From Tigriopus japonicus (Eukaryota > Arthropoda > Copepoda > Harpacticoida > Harpacticidae), in NCBI GenBank assembly GCA_010645155.1, contig JAAGOF010000213.1:602323-666322 (forward strand): DNA of 64,000 nt, read 5' to 3'. Below the pieces are notes generated by a model. The model was not told the origin of the DNA. It was given only the letters and a program-made list of their open reading frames with translations, and did not search any database. The translations under genes and the position numbers were made by a program. This document shows, one piece after another, positions 62,041 through 64,000 of this stretch; position 1 is the stretch's first letter, and each line of letters begins with the position of its first letter.

Positions 62041-63121
62041 TAGGGACGGGCAGAAAGTGCAAATAATCTTACCCTTTTAGTTACCAAAAGTTGCAAAAAA
62101 TGTGCCCAAAAGTGCAAAACAAAGTGTAGAAAAATGTTGAAAGTGCAAATAAATGTGAAAAAAGAGCAAATAAATGTCGAAAAAAGAGCAAATAAGTGTC
62201 AAAAAGAGCAAATAAATGTCAAAGTAGTGCAAATAAATGTCAAAAAAGAGCAAATAACTTGCATTTGGACTTAAAACGTCATTCATGGAGTACCCACGGC
62301 TCCTAATTGAGCAGAAGTCATTTACAAGTTCTAAAGACATTTGAGACTAGTTTGAGGTGAAGAGACAATGCCGCACAAGTAATAGAGTTCTATTAATTAG
62401 TTCACTAGCAAAAAGGATATAAAGTCCCTTAAAATATACCAGAAAACAACCTTCTGAATTTTTCATTCCTAAGGTGGTCTCGTGGATGTATGTACCTAAA
62501 ATATTGTCGAAATATATTTAACAATTGTTTTATATGGCTTTACATCACTCATCAACTGTTCTCAAATACTTTTGGAACTTAAAAGTCATATCTCCAAGTC
62601 AATTAAACAATGTGTACTGCTACATTGATGTATCCTTAGCTTGATGATTTTAAGTTTATAACGGCCTTTTTTAGAAATAGCGATCTTTGTAGGCAGCAAA
62701 CATAATTCCGCAATCTATAATGTTTGTAGATCCTTCCATTACCATAACATGAGTTTCTTTGGGTTTGCTATTTGTTGGTTGCATGCAATGAGATTCTTTT
62801 GTCTAATCTTTAGTTTAGTAAACAGGATTTTAGTTATAGTTAAAGCCAAGATGGAAAATAAAGTGCGAGGTTTGCGTTTGAAATGCACATATTTCTTCAA
62901 GGTGCTAAGAATGGTTGATTGCAAATGTAAGCTTTTTGTACTAGTTCAAAATTTGATCTTCAAACTAAAAATCTTTTCAAAAGCCACTATATTTTCTTAA
63001 CAATTTGTCAATTTTGTCCAAAAACGTAAATAAAAAGTGCAAATAAAGGTGAAAAGTGCAAAAGTGCAGAAAAATGGGTTTTTGTTACCAAAAATCTTTT
63101 TACACTATTTGCCCGTCCCTA
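62041..63121. mobile_element. hAT MITE (TAGGGACGGGC family), copy 2
   Basis: Same ends and interior as 22098-23097, 1,081 bases, flanked by a perfect 8-base duplication CTGATAAC (62033-62040 and 63122-63129). About 80 bases longer than copy 1, mainly through extra AAAAGAGCAAATAAATGTC units and unique middle sequence. Confidence 0.9.
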
Positions 63122-63487
63122 CTGATAACAATATCTACATACCTGTATGTAACCAATAATGATAATAAACATATTAGGTTCCACCTCCAACAACTGAATC
63201 CGGATTATCACACCATTAACACCGCCTGAGAATAGCCTAAAATTAGTTGTAGCTTTATTATAAAACAATATCGTCTCAATGTTATTGAACCCAAAACCCA
63301 TGATGTGGAATATTGTGGATTTTGATTCTTTTATATATGGGAACACATCTCTGAAAAACAAATCATGTTTATATGGAACTTCCCAAGCACTATGAAATGT
63401 GTTTCTGACTCAAGAAACCAAGAGGTACTACATTGGCTTCCCGCTTTTTTCGAGTGACGTTTAGATTAAAGTTATACTCCTAAAAAC

Positions 63488-63659
63488 TAGGGATGGGCGG
63501 GCCAGGATTTTTCTGTTCCGGATCATGGTCGGTTCGGCAACTTATCGATTCGGTTCCGATCCGATCAAACATATTTGAATCCGGAACAGATCCGGATTGG
63601 ATACGGATCTGGATCAGATCGCATCCATGATTGCTTCTTTTATGCTATAATAGCTGAAA
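63488..63659 (+). mobile_element. Left end of a possible hAT element with GATCCGGAT repeats
   Basis: Starts TAGGGATGGGCGGGCC, a hAT-like end, followed by repeated GATCCGGAT/GGATCTGGAT palindromic motifs. No right end is visible before the LTR at 63660. Confidence 0.35.
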
Positions 63660-63876
63660 TGTTCGTGCTTTAAGCCGCTTGGTTACTTGTCCACTGATAA
63701 GTGATAAGTATCGATCATTCAACAATCTACTTTTTACTATCGATGATTCAATTCTGGTTCTACTCCCTCGTGTACTTCTACTACTTCTTCACTTGTTCTC
63801 GATCCTTCCTTCTGTTAAGATGCCCTTCCATGAATAAACTTATGTATTCCTTGATTTATTCTTTGGATACTTAACA
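63660..63876 (+). repeat. 5' LTR of an LTR retrotransposon
   Basis: Starts TGTTCGTG and ends TTAACA (TGTT...AACA ends), 217 bases, with AATAAA near 63834 and a following T-rich stretch as in an R region. The primer-binding site follows at once. The rest of the element lies outside the window. Confidence 0.65.
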
Positions 63877-63890
63877 TGGCGCAGTCGGCA
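63877..63890 (+). promoter_or_regulatory. tRNA primer-binding site of the LTR retrotransposon
   Basis: TGGCGCAGTCGGCA directly after the LTR begins with TGG, the complement of a tRNA CCA end. It closely resembles the TGGCGCAGTCGG-type (tRNA-Ser) sites of insect Gypsy-like elements. The coding region (gag, pol) would begin after 64000. Confidence 0.7.
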
Positions 63891-64000
63891 GTGAAGACTC
63901 CTACGTTCATCGGTTTCATTCCGGAGGGTTCCTTATTTCGCCTGGAACATCCGACGATCTTCGAAGAGGACCTCGTCATTCCGATGTCCCATCACAATTT
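63891..64000 (+). other. Leader of the LTR retrotransposon
   Basis: Open in one frame (CCTACGTTCATCGGTTTC..., no stop seen to the window end) and GC-richer than its surroundings, possibly leader or the start of gag. Too short to identify. Confidence 0.35.

Overview
The window looks like repeat-dense, AT-rich animal nuclear DNA. The evidence is spliced genes with GT-AG introns, a TMC (transmembrane channel-like) gene, divergent intronless ionotropic receptors, tRNA-derived SINEs, LINEs, a retroviral-type LTR with primer-binding site and many DNA transposons. The receptor type points to an arthropod; a crustacean such as a copepod is plausible, but that is inference. Nothing suggests prokaryotic DNA. 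Bases 39641-40603 are an assembly gap.

Layout. 1-6695 (+): the 3' part of a TMC gene, six exons, with transposons filling its introns. 6.7-15.2 kb: mostly unassigned DNA, two SINEs, and a 2.4-kb hAT-like foldback element whose two 685-bp arms are collinear and near-identical. 15.25-19.3 kb (+): an unrecognised spliced gene with one membrane segment; its 3-kb intron holds a three-level nest of elements. 20.2-27.6 kb: a transposon graveyard with a Tc1/mariner relic, an ISL2EU-type element (SWIM/YqaJ nuclease gene converging on a DDE transposase gene, split by a 1,000-bp hAT MITE), a mariner split inside its catalytic domain by an hAT satellite-bearing element, and a further hAT. 29.1-30.8 kb (-): ionotropic receptor 1. 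32-45 kb: more hAT elements, internally deleted LINE copies and LINE remnants of a second family. 45.9-49.3 kb: a 3.35-kb MULE-like element. 51.8-53.5 kb (-) and 58.7-60.3 kb (+): ionotropic receptors 2 and 3, head to head, with a 5'-truncated LINE between them. 60.7-64 kb: a SINE, foldback and hAT MITEs, and the 5' LTR of an LTR retrotransposon running off the window.

How it fits together. The apparently functional genes are one TMC gene, one unknown membrane protein and three paralogous ionotropic receptors. TMC proteins (mechanosensory-type channels) and ionotropic receptors (chemo-, thermo- or hygrosensory) are both membrane sensory proteins, but nothing here shows a functional link. Almost everything else is mobile DNA. 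Eight-bp target-site duplications recur at hAT-type ends, so insertion boundaries and the relative order of many insertions can be read directly.
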